A stretch of 64,000 nt of DNA from Beroe forskalii (GCA_011033025.1 WFMF01000001.1:1169755-1233754), one strand, 5' to 3'; counted from the first letter of the stretch, positions 1 to 35,399 are shown. The notes: generated from the sequence alone by a model not told the origin. Made by a program: numbers and translations.

Positions 1-350
1 AAAAGAAATAAACGAGCCATTAATGTCACAAACGGAGAGGTTTTACTAACGATGAATTTTATTGGTTAGCTGACAAAAAGTACCTCAACAGCGCGTGTAC
101 TGATATGGTTCAGCATCCATTCACAAGCCCTGTCTTATAAAATAGAATTATAAATATAGATTAAATACGACGTGATAGGCATGAACATTAATTCAAAAGT
201 GTGGACATTTTTGATCGGACTTTCAGGTCACTCCTTTCATCGCAACTTAAAATGTAAACACTGGAAATGTAATTTATTAAAGATCCCTAGACCAGTGCTA
301 ACACGCAAATCCTCGCCGGGACATTTGCTAACCCTCCTTTACCCCTGCAG

Positions 351-2300
351 GACTCGCCCCCACGGGACATGAGTAAGAAGGAGAGCAAGATGAGGGCCAT
401 CATAGGATCCCCCACTAAGGATGACGTGAGTTGGAACAAGTCCAAAGTGGTGCAGGACCACTCCACCTCCTCCTCGCTCAAACTTCCCAAGCACCTGCAG
501 AGGGAACCGGAAACAGCAGCCTTCGACTTCAACAGCCTCACCAACTTGGGGAGCCACCTGATGGACAGTGTGTATGGGGCACCCCAGATAGGAGGGTATC
601 CTAACTCCATGTTCTACAACAGTCCCCCGGGATACGCCGTGAGTTGAAATGAGAAGTAGGGATTTAGATAACTAGGAAATGATTTACGTGCCATACATAA
701 TTTAGATATCGTTAGATACCGTTGAACAACTCGGATCAAAAAATCAATGAATTTCAGAACTTTATTCGTCAGTCTAAACTGAAATTTGAAACAGAAACTG
801 TGTAATTGTAACTCTACGCATACCTCAGGACCAGATGATACCACCCTTGGACTTGAGCAGCACAGGAGGACATGCACGTGAAGCAGCAGTCAGGGGTCAT
901 GATGCACCAGCCAGCAGCTGGAGTGGGCGCGTGCTCCCAGCTCCCTCCCTACGAGTTCTACCCGCACATGCCCCAGCAGACCCTACCAGCTAACCCCCCA
1001 TCTCCGCAAAACTTCTGGAACACCACAGGTAAATTAACATTGAACCTACATAACGCCTTCTGACAGCTAGCCTTCTGACAGCTAGCATCTCCTATTAGCC
1101 TCGTAGAGTTCAGACGTAGTAACAGCACATGGACTACTGATAGAACCATAGAATCCTCAGACCTCAATTGATGAATTTGAAATAAGTCAATCAACGACAT
1201 GAGACTTCCACAAGAATACTTCCTTGTGTTTGATTTCATTTAAAAGCTGCTTGCCGGGTAAATAACAAGTAACTCCTCTTCAGGAATGATTTTATCGCAG
1301 CACATGCCGATAACCCCACCGCAAGTGAAGTCTGAGAAGGTGGACAACTACATTCAGAACCTTGGCGAGGTGAGTCAATAAGAGCCATAATTCTCCAGGA
1401 ACCTTCATTGATACTTCATTGTGCTAAGAGTTACCTTGAATAGGAATGACCAATTACCTGAATGCACTTGATCTTAACACTGTCTCACAATTAAAGTACC
1501 CATGTCCGGTAACAAACGTGGACAATTAGCCGAACTTGCAGCAGTTTTTAGGACTGTAAAAGTCACGTGGCCAATTCCTGATCACGTGACCAATAACTGA
1601 TCACGTGATGCCCTTATAACGCACTGCAGACAGGGTCACTGTCCAATAGGGCGATCCTAACTCTAGCTGCCGCAATATATCTGCAATCAGTCTTCATATG
1701 ATCAGGACTGTCCAGAACTATGGGCTTTTAATTACTGTATTAACTAATTAATACTTAACTAACGTGCCTTGGTATAACAAAGTTCAACATATATGTTAAA
1801 ACCCACGTGCAATCGAATGATTGGTTGTCATGACAATTAGTGATTATAATCGAGTTATCGTCCCTCAGATGACCCCCAAAGTGGAGGAGATGGAGTCGAC
1901 GTTCTTCGACATGAGTCATATGGAGCCAGAGCAGAAGCGTCGCCGGGTGGACGGGAGCATGACGCAGCTGTCCCACGTCCCAGACCCGCTGATAGCGGCC
2001 TCCTCCGCAGCGGACATCTGGAGACCCTACCTCCACCCGGAGAGTGAGCCGGGGTACAGCGTGGACCCCATGATCCAGCACCTCAAGCTGGAGAACGCCC
2101 TGCTGACCGACCCCATGCTGCAGCACCAGGAGCAGCACCACTCGGAGCAACATCTCCAGCAGCAACACCACCACCAGCAACACCAGCAACAGCTTCATCA
2201 GCAACAGCAACAGGAGAACCTCATCAGCTTCATGCTCAAGAATGAGGACCAGAAGTTACTAGCTAACATGTCCAATGGGCTCCAACTCACTAAACTGTGA
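351..2300 (+). CDS. C-terminal part of a Gln/His/Pro-rich putative nuclear regulator (5' exons outside window)
   Basis: Four exons join in frame: 351-638, 866-1028, 1284-1369 and 1869-2300 (TGA). The first follows a strong acceptor (pyrimidine tract plus CAG), so the start and any DNA-binding domain lie upstream, before this window. Every junction is GT-AG with matching phase (0, 1, 0). The roughly 322 visible residues are low in structure: Ser/Lys-rich start, Pro/Tyr/Met-rich middle (PPYEFYPHMPQQ), a VKSE sequence fitting a sumoylation consensus, a basic KRRRVD patch that could be a nuclear localisation signal, then a His/Gln run (QQQHHHQQHQQQ) near the end. This composition is typical of transactivation regions of transcription factors, but I do not recognise the family. 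Reading frame and splicing are well supported; the function is inferred from composition only. Confidence 0.7.
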
Positions 2301-2590
2301 ACAACTAATAGCTTCTTGGACAGATAATCCAATATGGACAGTCTCAAATGTGGGCTTAGGAACAATCCAAAATTCTTATTCCTGCTTAAATCAATGGGCT
2401 AATTATATGAAGACAGAAGGCAGTGAAAGAAACATTAAACTTTTTATTTCATCCGGAGATAAAAATTTCTGAAATTGTTTTCGTATTTACAGATTTGTTC
2501 CGTCAGATAGATGCTTCAAATGAAACCAAGCGCAGGTCAACTTTTCGTTATTAACTTACAATTAACATTATTTATTGTATTTAAGTATTT

Positions 2591-2596
2591 AATAAA
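2591..2596 (+). terminator. polyadenylation signal of the 5' partial gene
   Basis: AATAAA about 290 bases after the stop codon at 2300, in AT-rich DNA. Position and strand fit the 3' end of the upstream gene. Confidence 0.5.
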
Positions 2597-2601
2597 CTAT
2601 C

Positions 2602-4945
2602 TCTGGTAATTCGTTGCCAGTTCATGTTCCTTAACTTAAATTATTGAATTTTGTTTAATAACGTTGCATGTAATTAGCTGCAACTACAGTTGCAGGAAAC
2701 AATATGCAGCATTTTTGTACATAGATAGGTAAAGTATTTACTTAAAAGTTAATCCTCCATAATTAGTGGAGAAAAGTTAGCATCCTTCGTCGAAATGCGA
2801 TGGATTTTGATAATTTATATTTATAATGCCATCATAGTTTATTCTTTTATTGTTAATTTGTTTAAATTGAATCTTTTTTCTGCTTTGAACATATAGTTTC
2901 ATTTCGATCCGATTTTCAGAAGCCGACACATTGTCCATTCAAAGGCTCCAAATGAAACTTAAGCAATTTCTAGGGAAGAACACCCAAAGTGATGAAAGTT
3001 TAATTTCACAAAGTGCTCAAGCACTATAAATATTTCAACATTTTCAAGAGGTATACAGTAGGACAAATGCTCAGTTATAGTCAGTATATGGGGGTCTCAG
3101 TTCAAAGAATTAGTTTGAATGAAGCAGAAAAGTAGGGTACTATCTAGAATTAGATCTTGGTTTTTTGGGCTAGAGCTAAACCCCTAATTCACATTGAATA
3201 TTTTCCATTGCCTTGACATCGTGTATTATAAACTTATCAAGGCGTAATTTTTCTTTTCTTTAATTCCTAAAATAGCGACTAGAGGTCAAACCATATTCCA
3301 TTGTCACCATGACAACCATACTATTCACGACTAGTTATCTTTTGTAACCATGGATATCCCAACTCAAGCTAGCCAATTACTGTACTAAAGTATCTGTACA
3401 ATAACCTGTAATAGCCTTTAGAAAGACTATTACATGGCACAACTTACATAAGTTGCTGTATATTATGCGTAGAACCATGCTTCCCTATTTGTTTTAGGAG
3501 TGTTTGTATTTGTAATCTTGGCTGCCGGATCACTGCCCGGCAGTACTGGGTCAACAAAACTCTTATCAAGGATTGAATCGAAGGTAACCCGTGGTCATTG
3601 TTCATTGTTCCTTGAGCAAGACTGCTGATGGCAATTCAAATGCAGAGGTTTCGGATTTGCAAGATAACTCAGAACATATTGATAGGTCAACATTATCGAC
3701 ATACCACTTTGAGCCATGTTGCTGACTTCATCTCGAACAATACTTGCATACGTATCAGCAAGAAAAAGCACTTTTGAGATGAAAGTCGAAAGTCGAATGA
3801 CATCATGGCAAGAGCGTTTTCATTCGATATTCAGAAATATTTTAACATAAAATGCACTTAGTCCCCACTCCTACCCTGGTAAATTTGATGCCATGAACTG
3901 GTTATTGCAAATTATGTCACGATTAGCAGCTCAGGCGCACGATGAATTATAAAGTTGGCATGGTGACTGCAGGGGTAAACGAAGCCTTGTTTTCAGATGG
4001 CATGGAAATCACTCAAACTACATGTTGGGGTTAGGCAGACTGCGTTTAATGCATTTAACACCTATAAGTTCATTGTTTCGAATCGAATTATCGTATTAAT
4101 TCTTTAATTCTGTGCAAAGGATATTATGCATTCAGTTTATGTTTCTTTCTCGATACATTTAATTTGGTTTCATCGCCATTTGAATCTTGCTTTCAATGAT
4201 ATTAGCAATCATATAATCTAATTAAATGATAGTTGATAAACAGTAAAGAGGTGCGTTTTAGGGCTCTTAAATATCACTACAATACATTGCAAATGTAGGT
4301 AATCTTTAAAACACTGTACAAATTTGCAGTGATTCTATCAACTCATTTCTCTGTGTTTTGAATAAACTATTTATAGTTTATACAATGAACAAGTTCCCCG
4401 GGAACAATCAAGTCATCAACTAGCTTTGAGTTGAATATTTCCACCATCATTTTTCAAAGAAGATTAGTATTTTGGTCCAATCTGCCTGGGAAACAGTTTC
4501 CACTTTACGTTTCGAAAAAACTTATATTTTTCTCGTGAGGTTAAGTCATTAAACCTTGATGTAATGATTTTCTTGTGAACTAATTTATTATCCATGCTGC
4601 ATCGTTTTAATCATAGTTGAGACTGTGATATTGTTGCATGCAGAGAAGAGCTTTAGTGCATATTATAACAAGTAAAATGTTGTAAATTTGAAAAATCTGT
4701 CGTCGATTGTCCCACTTTAATAAAACTGGTAGGCAGCCTGTTTGAGTCTATGATCTCAAAACAATACACGATTGCAACAAAGCAGTAAGTTTAAACACCA
4801 CCATTTAGTCTAAGCTCGTTGCTGTGCAGGACAAAATATTAACTTGTGTATTGGAGTTGTGCAATTGAAAGTTTCCAGTGCTTTCCTTGCTCGTTTAATT
4901 CGTATCGCTGTCTAACTGTATCACTCTCGTTCACCTTTATACTTA
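2602..4945. other. AT-rich intergenic DNA without recognisable genes
   Basis: No exon-like ORF with splice signals and no RNA gene was seen. One sequence at 3304-3317 (GTCACCATGACAAC) is a one-mismatch RFX X-box, with no gene beside it to give it meaning. Confidence 0.4.
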
Positions 4946-5092
4946 GAGATCGTTCATATATTACGTAATCACCTAGGGGGAGGGAAATCCTAATGATTAC
5001 GTTACATGTCATTCTAAAAAATACTACTGTAAACTTGATTACGGAGGGGAGGGGGTTAAAATTGGCCAAAAATTGATTACATGAACGATTCC
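4946..5092. mobile_element. 147-bp MITE with PIF/Harbinger-like ends
   Basis: The left end GAGATCGTTCAT and the reverse complement of the right end GGAATCGTTCAT form imperfect terminal inverted repeats. The copy is flanked by TTA on both sides (4943-4945 and 5093-5095), which fits the 3-bp TWA target duplication of PIF/Harbinger elements. The interior carries a G-rich run on each side (near 4975-4985 and 5043-5055) and no ORF. It is therefore non-autonomous. Superfamily assignment rests only on the TSD and end structure. Confidence 0.65.
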
Positions 5093-5834
5093 TTATCAAC
5101 TTATGGTAATGATTTTGTTTTCAATCCATTGACATAGTGGTACGTATATTTAATATTATGCTTGTACGGGGAAGAGAGTGAGTTGTCGTAGAATATCATT
5201 TTATCATTCTGGAACACAAGGAAATGTTTTTCTTAAAAAACCGCTAAGAAACGTATTCACTGTTCATTGGTATGTCTGTCTAAGCTTTCAGTCTTCGAAT
5301 GGCGTCATGGTCGCTGCTAGGGACACAAGGACATTGGACAGTTGCCAAGGAGCGGGTCAGTGAACTTGCACTCTGGCATTTTACCATCAATACACTAGTG
5401 TCCTCTGGAGCTCCTTCACTGATTCACTATGTTTCATGAAGTGCAACGATGGAGCCATAGTGCGTGTTCCGCAAGTGCTAATATTGAAAATTACACGAAA
5501 CTATACTAACTGTACATCATATTTTCTAAATTTAACAATTGCACAGTTTTTTGCGAAGAAGCTGTGATCGCCTCCTTTGCACAAATACACGACTTCTCAC
5601 TTCATGCGTTTATATACACGGCCGTGTTCTTTTCGCGCGTGCTCCATACATTGAAGAAACGATTGCTGACCAAATCGCCAACTTATAACTGATTTTATTG
5701 TTATTGTGAGCTGAACAACTAATTATCGATTTGTATTTTTCTCACTTGCTCGATGCTTATTGCTTTATTGTTTATCACATCACTCAAAAAATATAACGTT
5801 ACCTTGAAAAAACAATGTTAAAGGTAGTGCCTAG
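5093..5834. other. intergenic region upstream of the Rho-like gene
   Basis: Presumably holds the promoter of the intronless Rho-like gene. No clear TATA box or other element could be assigned. Confidence 0.3.
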
Positions 5835-6422
5835 ATGCAACAGGAAATTGAAAAACCAGTTCGATTGAAAAATGTCGTAGTTGGCAACCGTGAAGCTGGA
5901 AAAACCGCAATGATGATAACTTACAGTAAAGGAATGTACCCCGAAGTTTATTTGCCCACAGTATTTGAAAACTATGTCAAAGATTGCACACTCGATGGTG
6001 AGTTGATAGAGCTGGCACTTTGGGATACAGACGGCAAATACGATGATGAATGCCCAAGACTCAGCAATCTCAGCTACCCTGACACTGACGTTTTCACCCT
6101 CTTATTCGATGTGTCAAAACCGCGGGAATTCGAACGAATCAGGAGTTTCTGGGCTCCAAAACTACGAAGAAAATGCCCTGGAGTTCCAATTATTCTAGTA
6201 GCGTCTAAAACAGATCTACGTTCAAGTACTACCGAGGAACATGCAGTCACAATTGAACAAGGAAGAGAAATGGCGAAAAAGATTGGAGCAGCGAAGTACG
6301 CCGAAATTTCGGCTCTAAAAAATGAAGGCATATTAGAGCTATTTGAGGAAGTTCTGCGAATTGGTATTGAGAAGAGCCCGAAATTAAAGTCAAAGAAACA
6401 GAGCAAATGCGCTATTTTATAA
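5835..6422 (+). CDS. divergent, intronless Rho-family small GTPase, probably GTPase-deficient
   Basis: A single 195-residue ORF with the full Rho fold length. Visible motifs: P-loop GNREAGKT (17-24), effector loop YLPTVFENYVKD (39-50) with switch-I Thr42, DTDG (64-67), SKTDLR (124-129) for guanine specificity, SAL (G5), a polybasic tail and the CAAX box CAIL (192-195), whose final Leu predicts geranylgeranylation and membrane attachment. Two substitutions matter. RhoA Gly14 is Arg19 here, and the catalytic Gln63 of the GQE motif is Lys68. Known Rho proteins lacking this Gln (the Rnd group) do not hydrolyse GTP and stay active, so this one is inferred to be constitutively GTP-bound. The lack of introns in an intron-rich neighbourhood suggests a retrocopy that has stayed open. 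Confidence 0.85.
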   Translation: MQQEIEKPVRLKNVVVGNREAGKTAMMITYSKGMYPEVYLPTVFENYVKDCTLDGELIELALWDTDGKYDDECPRLSNLSYPDTDVFTLLFDVSKPREFERIRSFWAPKLRRKCPGVPIILVASKTDLRSSTTEEHAVTIEQGREMAKKIGAAKYAEISALKNEGILELFEEVLRIGIEKSPKLKSKKQSKCAIL

Positions 6423-6967
6423 CAAATCATCACTACTTAATCGTGAACCTATGTTATATCGTCAGTCGATTTAATTTTTCTGGAATAGGAATTGCTCTAA
6501 GTTCCAACTGTGACAGTGAAAGTTTTTACTATTATTTTTTCACTATTATGTTTTTACTATTTCCATTACTGAAACAATCCGAAAATTGCCCAAGAATTTG
6601 TATCCATTTAATCTCAATACACATCAGCAGTAAGGAACCTCAAGTCAAACTCGATACGCTGGAAAATAATTCTCCCCATTTTTCCCACCAACGGATGCCT
6701 ATGTGCAAGTACCACATAAAATAACATAAAATTGATGTCGCAAGTTTAGAAAACGCCTCCTTAAATTTCCACGCGACCACCAGGTGTACGAACGAGTTCA
6801 GTCACGGACGCAAATGGCGACACTGAAATTTCAGAATTATTCTCATTTCTTGAAATCGTGACACTTGCGCTATGCTCTCCCTCGTCCAAATAATCGAAAG
6901 GAATCAGGAAAGGCAGAAGCCAATGTAATTTATACTGTGTAAACTGTAACACTTTGTTCTGTAGGGT

Positions 6968-8495
6968 ATGGCAGCAACAGATCACTACACCAACCTACCA
7001 GGGGAAGAAGTAGGAGGTGGGAAAGGACAGATGCTATTCACAGGTACCTTCGTGCAGATTACTTTCTTACCCCAGATCCCAACAGTTTCTAAATAAGGCT
7101 GCAAGTGATTTCTGCAATCAATGAACCTTCTATAACGTGTCCCAGGTCCGAATGGTGTGGGAGACTACAAAGCGAACGTGGTGACAGACTACGAGTGCAT
7201 TGGCTGCACAGCCCACAACCCCAGCTCAACAACGAGCATGAACTTCCTGAGCAGAGAACCTGAGGTATTGAAACACATTGTGAAAATAGGATGAGACCTG
7301 ATGGTAGTCATTGGGGGATTTTATTTGCAGTCAATCTGATACACCTGACTATCAATTTGTCAAAAAAATCTCGTTCATCCCACAAAACTCCGAACAAAGC
7401 ATGACTCTGTGCAAAGTACTTTTACTAGCGTACAGTATCTGAAGAAAATTTACCGAAAAGTTGCTAACATCTTTTTCTCATTCCAGGGATCTGCCTACCC
7501 GCCTCGGAGGAAGCAATACGTGAGTTTTGCAGTTAACATATTCATTTTCATTCAATGCAGACTCATTATAACTTGTTCAGCCACAATATGGCGAATTTAT
7601 TCATATCCAGATGAAAGATTTATCCATCCTTGTCGCTCACTTCTCATGGAATCAAATCACACACATTTACAGGTGGGAGAGGTGGGTTGGAAGATAGACG
7701 ACAAGTTCCACAACCAGGTGAACGCTCAGGTCCTCCAGTCAGGCAACCAGATTCAGTTGAAGACCTTCAGGAAGGCTTTGGAGGAGAACTCGGCAGCAAT
7801 TCTAACCAGCACCGGGTAGGCTTGACTTGCGATAGGAAAAACAAATAATCATGTAAATTGTTAGACATAGCAGCCGTTAGCAAGGCTGATCCGCGCTAGT
7901 TCACTACCCATAAATAACTACTATGGACTCTTACATAAAATAATTAAGTTGATAAAATCTACCCTCATCTTTTGTAATTGTAGGCTCGTATTTCCTTTTC
8001 TTGGTGTTAGAATGGTAAACTAAAACTTAAACTAAACTGAAGAAAATGAACAGATGATTAATCATTAATAACCAAAAACTATTCCTCCAGATCACTCAGC
8101 TCAATAAACAGAGGTATGGATTTGTGACATTAATTATTATACGTTAAATTAAGTTAAACGAAATAATTTTGAATTTCATATTTCTTCGAAAGATGAATTT
8201 CAAAATTGATACCCCGGAGTGAAATTCTTCATGAAAATGAATAAATCGAAGGGAATTATCTTTCTTCAACGATTATGATTAGCTATAGAAAACAATAGAG
8301 TGAATAATGCTGAAAATTTCACATCTAATGCGATAAATGTAAAGAATATGCGTTTTTTTCTCAGGAGTGTCTGGATACCCTCCCGGTATGCCACTTCACG
8401 AGTCTCTTGGTTTGGTGAAGGAGCAGCCAGGGTCAGTCCTGTCCGATAGTCCGCCGGCTAGTGCTACCTCAACTAAATATAGCGACGATTACTAA
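6968..8495 (+). CDS. unrecognised six-exon gene with a 23-nt microexon
   Basis: Exons 6968-7043 (transcribed exon begins at 6965 after an acceptor, so a 5'UTR exon lies upstream), 7146-7264, 7487-7519 (33 nt), 7673-7815, 8091-8113 (23 nt) and 8365-8495 (TAA). All introns are GT-AG. The microexon is needed: exon 4 ends in phase 2 and exon 6 opens only if entered in phase 1, which the 23 nt supply exactly. The protein is about 174 residues: a Gly/Asn-rich start, CIGC (Cys pair), PPRRK, a helical-looking stretch around NQIQLKTFRKALEEN, then a Pro/Ser-rich tail ending KYSDDY. No signal peptide or membrane segment is evident. I cannot name the family. The gene model is good; the function is unknown. 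Confidence 0.7.
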
Positions 8496-8686
8496 CTACA
8501 GTGACTCTTCTTATACTCTTCTTAGTATTGGTGATAGAGTAACAGGATCAATACTGTTAACTGTCCTAGTTTCTTCTACTGTAAAACTAGACGTCTACCA
8601 GTTGAAGTAGCAGAAAGATAGCAGAGAAATTATTTGTCAACGACAGAGGAGGAAACTACAGAACTCTTCAGAAAAGAAAACCGTAA

Positions 8687-8692
8687 AATAAA
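8687..8692 (+). terminator. polyadenylation signal
   Basis: AATAAA about 190 bases past the TAA of the six-exon gene, same strand. Confidence 0.5.
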
Positions 8693-9870
8693 CGAACTTT
8701 AAACTTTACTATACCTTGAAAAAGACAGAGCGGTGTACAATGAAATAACTGAAAAATGAAATGGTGCTGGATAGTAATGGGATGTCATTTAAATTTGATA
8801 TTTCATCCACGGTTCAAAGAAGGACGTGCTCAAAACATTCGTTGCCCATGTTTATGCACAATCATTTTCAGCACCGTCATAATATTATTGTGTCCGATTT
8901 GGAGTACACACATTTGTTGTAAAAGCTGAGTGAAGTGTTGTTCGGATGTACCTTATATCTATATTTTACTTCAGATGGCGGGCAGGAAATTAGTTTACCC
9001 ATAATCTCATAGCGTTGTGTGGCTTGACCAATGAGCGCGCTGGATTTGAATGTAGTGGGCGATGATTGGTCGACGATGCAGGTTAAGGTGCTGTGGGAAA
9101 ACTATACCTCGTCCGAGAAAGATGTTTCAGATAAATATCAGTTTAGTCTTATCTGTAAATTTTATATTATACCAGCGCACTGCTTCTTTAGTGTTCTTCA
9201 GTTGAAATTCGTATGATGGGAAATCCGGATCAATATCAGTCTTTAATAAATAAGAATTATTAAGACCATGATTCTGACTTTCCTTTCTTAGTTTCTTTAT
9301 GTTAAATTACATGGTCATCTGAATCAGGAGGAATTAGAATATCAAAAACTCTTATCCAAATCAATGAAAATAAATATGCAACTTTTTTATACAAATACAC
9401 GAATCATATTATCAACATAAAGTTTCAGCTCAATATTCGTTAATATTGATAAGTGCAGTGCGGTTATTTATCATACAAACCCTAATGATCCACAGCGGAA
9501 ATGTACATAAACTTCACAAGATATTGATATTCGTTAGGCATTATTAAATCCGTCATACTCATAAAACAAAATTCCAATTATTATTCACATCATCATCAAA
9601 ATATAACATTCATATGGGATTCTGAAGAAAATGGGTGCCCTAGAAATTTAGATCAGTCGCCTAACGGCCTGTCAGAATTTGGACAGTAAGATGGTCGAAA
9701 TACTCCAATGGACTAATGAAATAAGCAGAGTAAGCTTCACTTCATACTCTTCAGCCTGTCAGTGACAAGTTTGGAGTCTTCTTATATTCAAAAGTATTCG
9801 TTATTCAACTGACTGAGTTTGAAATCCAGTTTACGAAACGGCCTCGTAAATTTGCTAGAATCGTTAAATA
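8693..9870. other. intergenic DNA, nothing recognised
   Basis: AT-rich, only short ORFs without splice context or conserved motifs. Confidence 0.35.
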
Positions 9871-9976
9871 ATACTGTTACTACACACTATTTCGGTGTGG
9901 ATTTCCCATATTCCACTCGGCCTCGCCTCGAGGAATATTCACCAATCCACACCTCAATAGTGTATTGTAGCAGTAT
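9871..9976. repeat. 106-bp palindrome with the conserved CTCGGC-YTC-GCCTCG tip
   Basis: Two arms of about 50 bases are complementary with scattered bulges and meet at ACTCGGCCTCGCCTCG (near 9915-9930). The arms are unrelated to those at 37829-37944, yet the tip and a flanking landmark (ATTTCG in the left arm, CTCAAT in the right arm) are the same. It lies between the six-exon gene and the 3' end of the SPCA gene. Confidence 0.75.
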
Positions 9977-10307
9977 ATTATTCCACGCTTTCACGCAAGT
10001 CTTTATGTTTGTACATATCAGGTAATGTTATTGTGCCACGACGTATATAAATGTTGTCTACACCCGTTGCCGACGAAAAGGCAAAAACTAACGAAATTGA
10101 TTTTGAACACCATCGGTAATAAGCCTAAATTGAGTAGTTCAATTCTTAATAAAGATGATATAAACACGAAAGCTATCTTTGAATTTGAAAATTGAAATGT
10201 CAATGAGAATAAATATTAGAACCATCAAAACAAGGTGAAAAAGTCAGGAATAAATATTAATTTGGGGAGATTATTAAGACGTATGAAGTGTAAATCACTC
10301 CCCATTC

Positions 10308-32917
<22,610 letters not shown>

Positions 32918-32927
<10 letters not shown>

Positions 32928-33112
32928 AGCTTCCCTTCTTCTCCCTCACCATTCTTCTTCTTTTTCTTCTTCTTCTTGCTCTTCTTTTCAACCTTCCCAT
33001 TCTCCTTGATCTCCTTCACATCCACCGATGTGGTCGACGAAGTGTCGTCGATGTAACTCTCCGACGACTCTGAGTCAGAGTGGTCCGACAGATCTTCCAG
33101 GGGTTCGTACAT
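32918..33112 (-). other. acidic/Lys-rich ORF overlapping the SPCA start: uORF or displaced N terminus
   Basis: An open frame begins MYEPLEDLSDHSDSESSES, continues through a Lys run and ends in a TGA that overlaps the proposed SPCA ATG (ATGGCGGTGA). It can be extended upstream to a plausible acceptor near 33138. The SPCA frame itself is closed by TGA just upstream of its ATG. Either this is an upstream ORF permitting reinitiation, or a one-base indel in the AAG-rich run separates a genuine acidic N terminus from the pump. The coding-like composition makes the second option credible. Confidence 0.45.
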
Positions 33113-33139
33113 CAAGTCGGAGGCATGACCGCACTGTAC

Positions 33140-33720
33140 AACACTACCTTTCAGGAGTGCCGATTAGCCTTGTTAACTCTGTGTTTATTCACTTAATCAG
33201 CTAATTGTTAATCAACACAGTTAATTAACCCTGCAACTCAAGTATCCACTTACTTAGTTTACTCATAATTATCAATTGACTTTATTTGAATTAAGTTTCT
33301 AGTTACTATTTTAATTACAAAATTATCTAAGACCTATTCATGAACATTCAGTGATCTATCCAAGTAGTGAAAAGTTTGACATGAAATAACGAGTATATCA
33401 ATAAATACATAATAAACGAAATAATGAGACTGATAACCAAGTTAACTGTTACAGCTGTGCTGCACAATCACCCTTGCCCAACTGATTATCCGTTTTTAGC
33501 CCGTGAGCACCTTTTTCTCTTTTTGTGACTTTTCTGGCCTTAATTAATGTAATCATTAGTAGTACCATTTATTCTTTACTTGTTCATTTTAGCATGATCA
33601 TCCCTTCTACTTTTCACTAACCTAACTGACATGGACTGATCAGGGTACAGCAATTCTGTACTGTGGTTAGTAGATAAAAAATAGATCAGTTTAGGACCGA
33701 AGTTGTCGCGTGCAAATTTT
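33140..33720. other. SPCA 5' flanking region
   Basis: AT-rich. Expected to contain the SPCA promoter and 5'UTR exon(s), but no core element could be assigned with confidence. Confidence 0.3.
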
Positions 33721-33723
33721 GAC

Positions 33724-34052
33724 CATTTCACTCATGAAACCATTTGTGATTGTCCAATCGATAGAAAAATTTTGTATGGATCAATTAAGACAGTGTCTGC
33801 GCAATGGAAGCATTTTTATCCAAAAATGACGAAGATACAGCAGAATTTAGTCAGCTTCGGGCCGAAACTGCGAGTTTCGATCCGAAACTGACTTTATTTA
33901 GCAATATCTTGCAAATATTTTGCAATATTTTGGACAAAAATGCTTCAAATTTTCACAGACGCTGAAACGCTGCCTTATGCCAATAAACTGAATCCATGCA
34001 AAATTTGATATCGATTGGACATTCACAAACGGTTTTATGAGTGAAATGGGGC
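33724..34052. repeat. foldback element, arms about 140 bp
   Basis: The left arm beginning TTTCACTCATGAAACCATTT pairs with the reverse complement of the right arm, which reads TTTCACTCATAAAACCGTTT. Complementarity continues through TGTCCAATCGATA and GAAGCATTTTTRTCCAAAAA. Arms are diverged, so this is an old insertion and not a cloning or assembly inversion. No ORF. Confidence 0.75.
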
Positions 34053-34993
34053 ATAGATCCGTTTGTCACTTTGTTCGAGCGCCAGTCTAATGCAGGTCTA
34101 CTGCCGGTTTAATGCAGGTCTTGTGGAAGTCTAGTGCAGGTAACTAACGTGGTAACTAACATGAAATGGTCTAAATTGCTATCTATGTTGTGCACAGTAA
34201 GCTGCGTACACAGAGTGTAAAACCGTTTAAAGTCAAAAAGAAACACGCAATCTTGAGGATGAAGTTAATCACTTATTATATAGACTCATCAAATTTTATT
34301 AAATGTTTGGTACTGCATCAGTTCTCAATAAGCGAATCCATCACGTTGGGCATTATATTTTCGAATGTTTTATATCTACGATTAAAAGCTATTCGCAATG
34401 TTCTCAGGTTGGCGAGTGCATCATCGAGCGAGCCCTCAAAGCCACATAGCAGACTCCAATAATTGTTAACATAGGCTTCTTTGAGGTAAAAATAACAACA
34501 ATAATCCTACAAATTAAGAATAAATCGTAGAGAATTATTTCAAAGTCTTAATGAGCATTAAAGAGTAAACAAAAAGAAAACGTCGTTAGTATTAGTAAAT
34601 TCCCTACTCAACTTTACAACGTATATCAATATTAACAACAAACAACATAAAGCTGGAGGAAACCAATTAAAACGGAGAAAACAAAATAATAGAATATGGT
34701 CAATGATCGCACGAAATACGGTTTACAAGAGGGTCGGTAGTCTCGCGGTACATACTACACGGTTGATTTCTATATTCTGGGAATAGCCCCTCCATTGTTC
34801 CAATACCCTGAAGACCATATTATCCTCTAATATTGTTACACGCACTTATCACAGACAAAGTTCCTAGTTAGTTAGTTACGTTGTACAACGGGTACAATGT
34901 TTCAAAGCTGCAGATTCTCAATGAAACACATGGCAGAATTACACTATAGTCGCCTCATCAAGCAACGCAGACAGATTTATGCGTACACATTCC

Positions 34994-35345
34994 TACACAG
35001 GCCCCATATATTGAAACCCACACAATCACACAGGCCCCATATATTGAAACCCACACAATCACACAGGCCCCATATATTGAAACCCACACAATCACACAGG
35101 CCCCATATATTGAAACCCACACAATCACACAGGCCCCATATATTGAAACCCACACAATCACACAGGCCCCATATAGTTAAAACTACACAGGCCCCGTATA
35201 TTGAAACCCACACAATCACACATGTCCCATATAGTTAAAACTACACAGGCCCCGTATATTGAAACCCACACAATCACACATGTCCCATAAAGTGAAACCC
35301 ACACAGGCCCCATATAGTTAAAACCCACAAAGGCCTCATATACTC
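34994..35345. repeat. 33-bp tandem array (CACACAGGCCCCATATATTG...)
   Basis: Five near-perfect 33-bp units, followed by more diverged units of about 30 bp in which ATATATTG becomes ATATAGTT. No gene was recognised on either side. The open frames in it are artefacts of a unit length divisible by three. Confidence 0.88.
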
Positions 35346-35399
35346 AAACCTACGGGTCTATATCACAAAAGCAGGGTGTTAAATTCCATGCTAAAGAAC

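Noticed and set aside
3304-3317. X-box-like GTCACCATGACAAC
   Set aside because: One mismatch to consensus and no gene nearby on either strand.
9031-9216. 61-codon ORF on the plus strand
   Set aside because: No splice partners, motifs or composition typical of coding DNA in this window.
34994-35345. CRISPR-like regular 33-bp array
   Set aside because: Units are contiguous with no variable spacers, and the DNA is eukaryotic.
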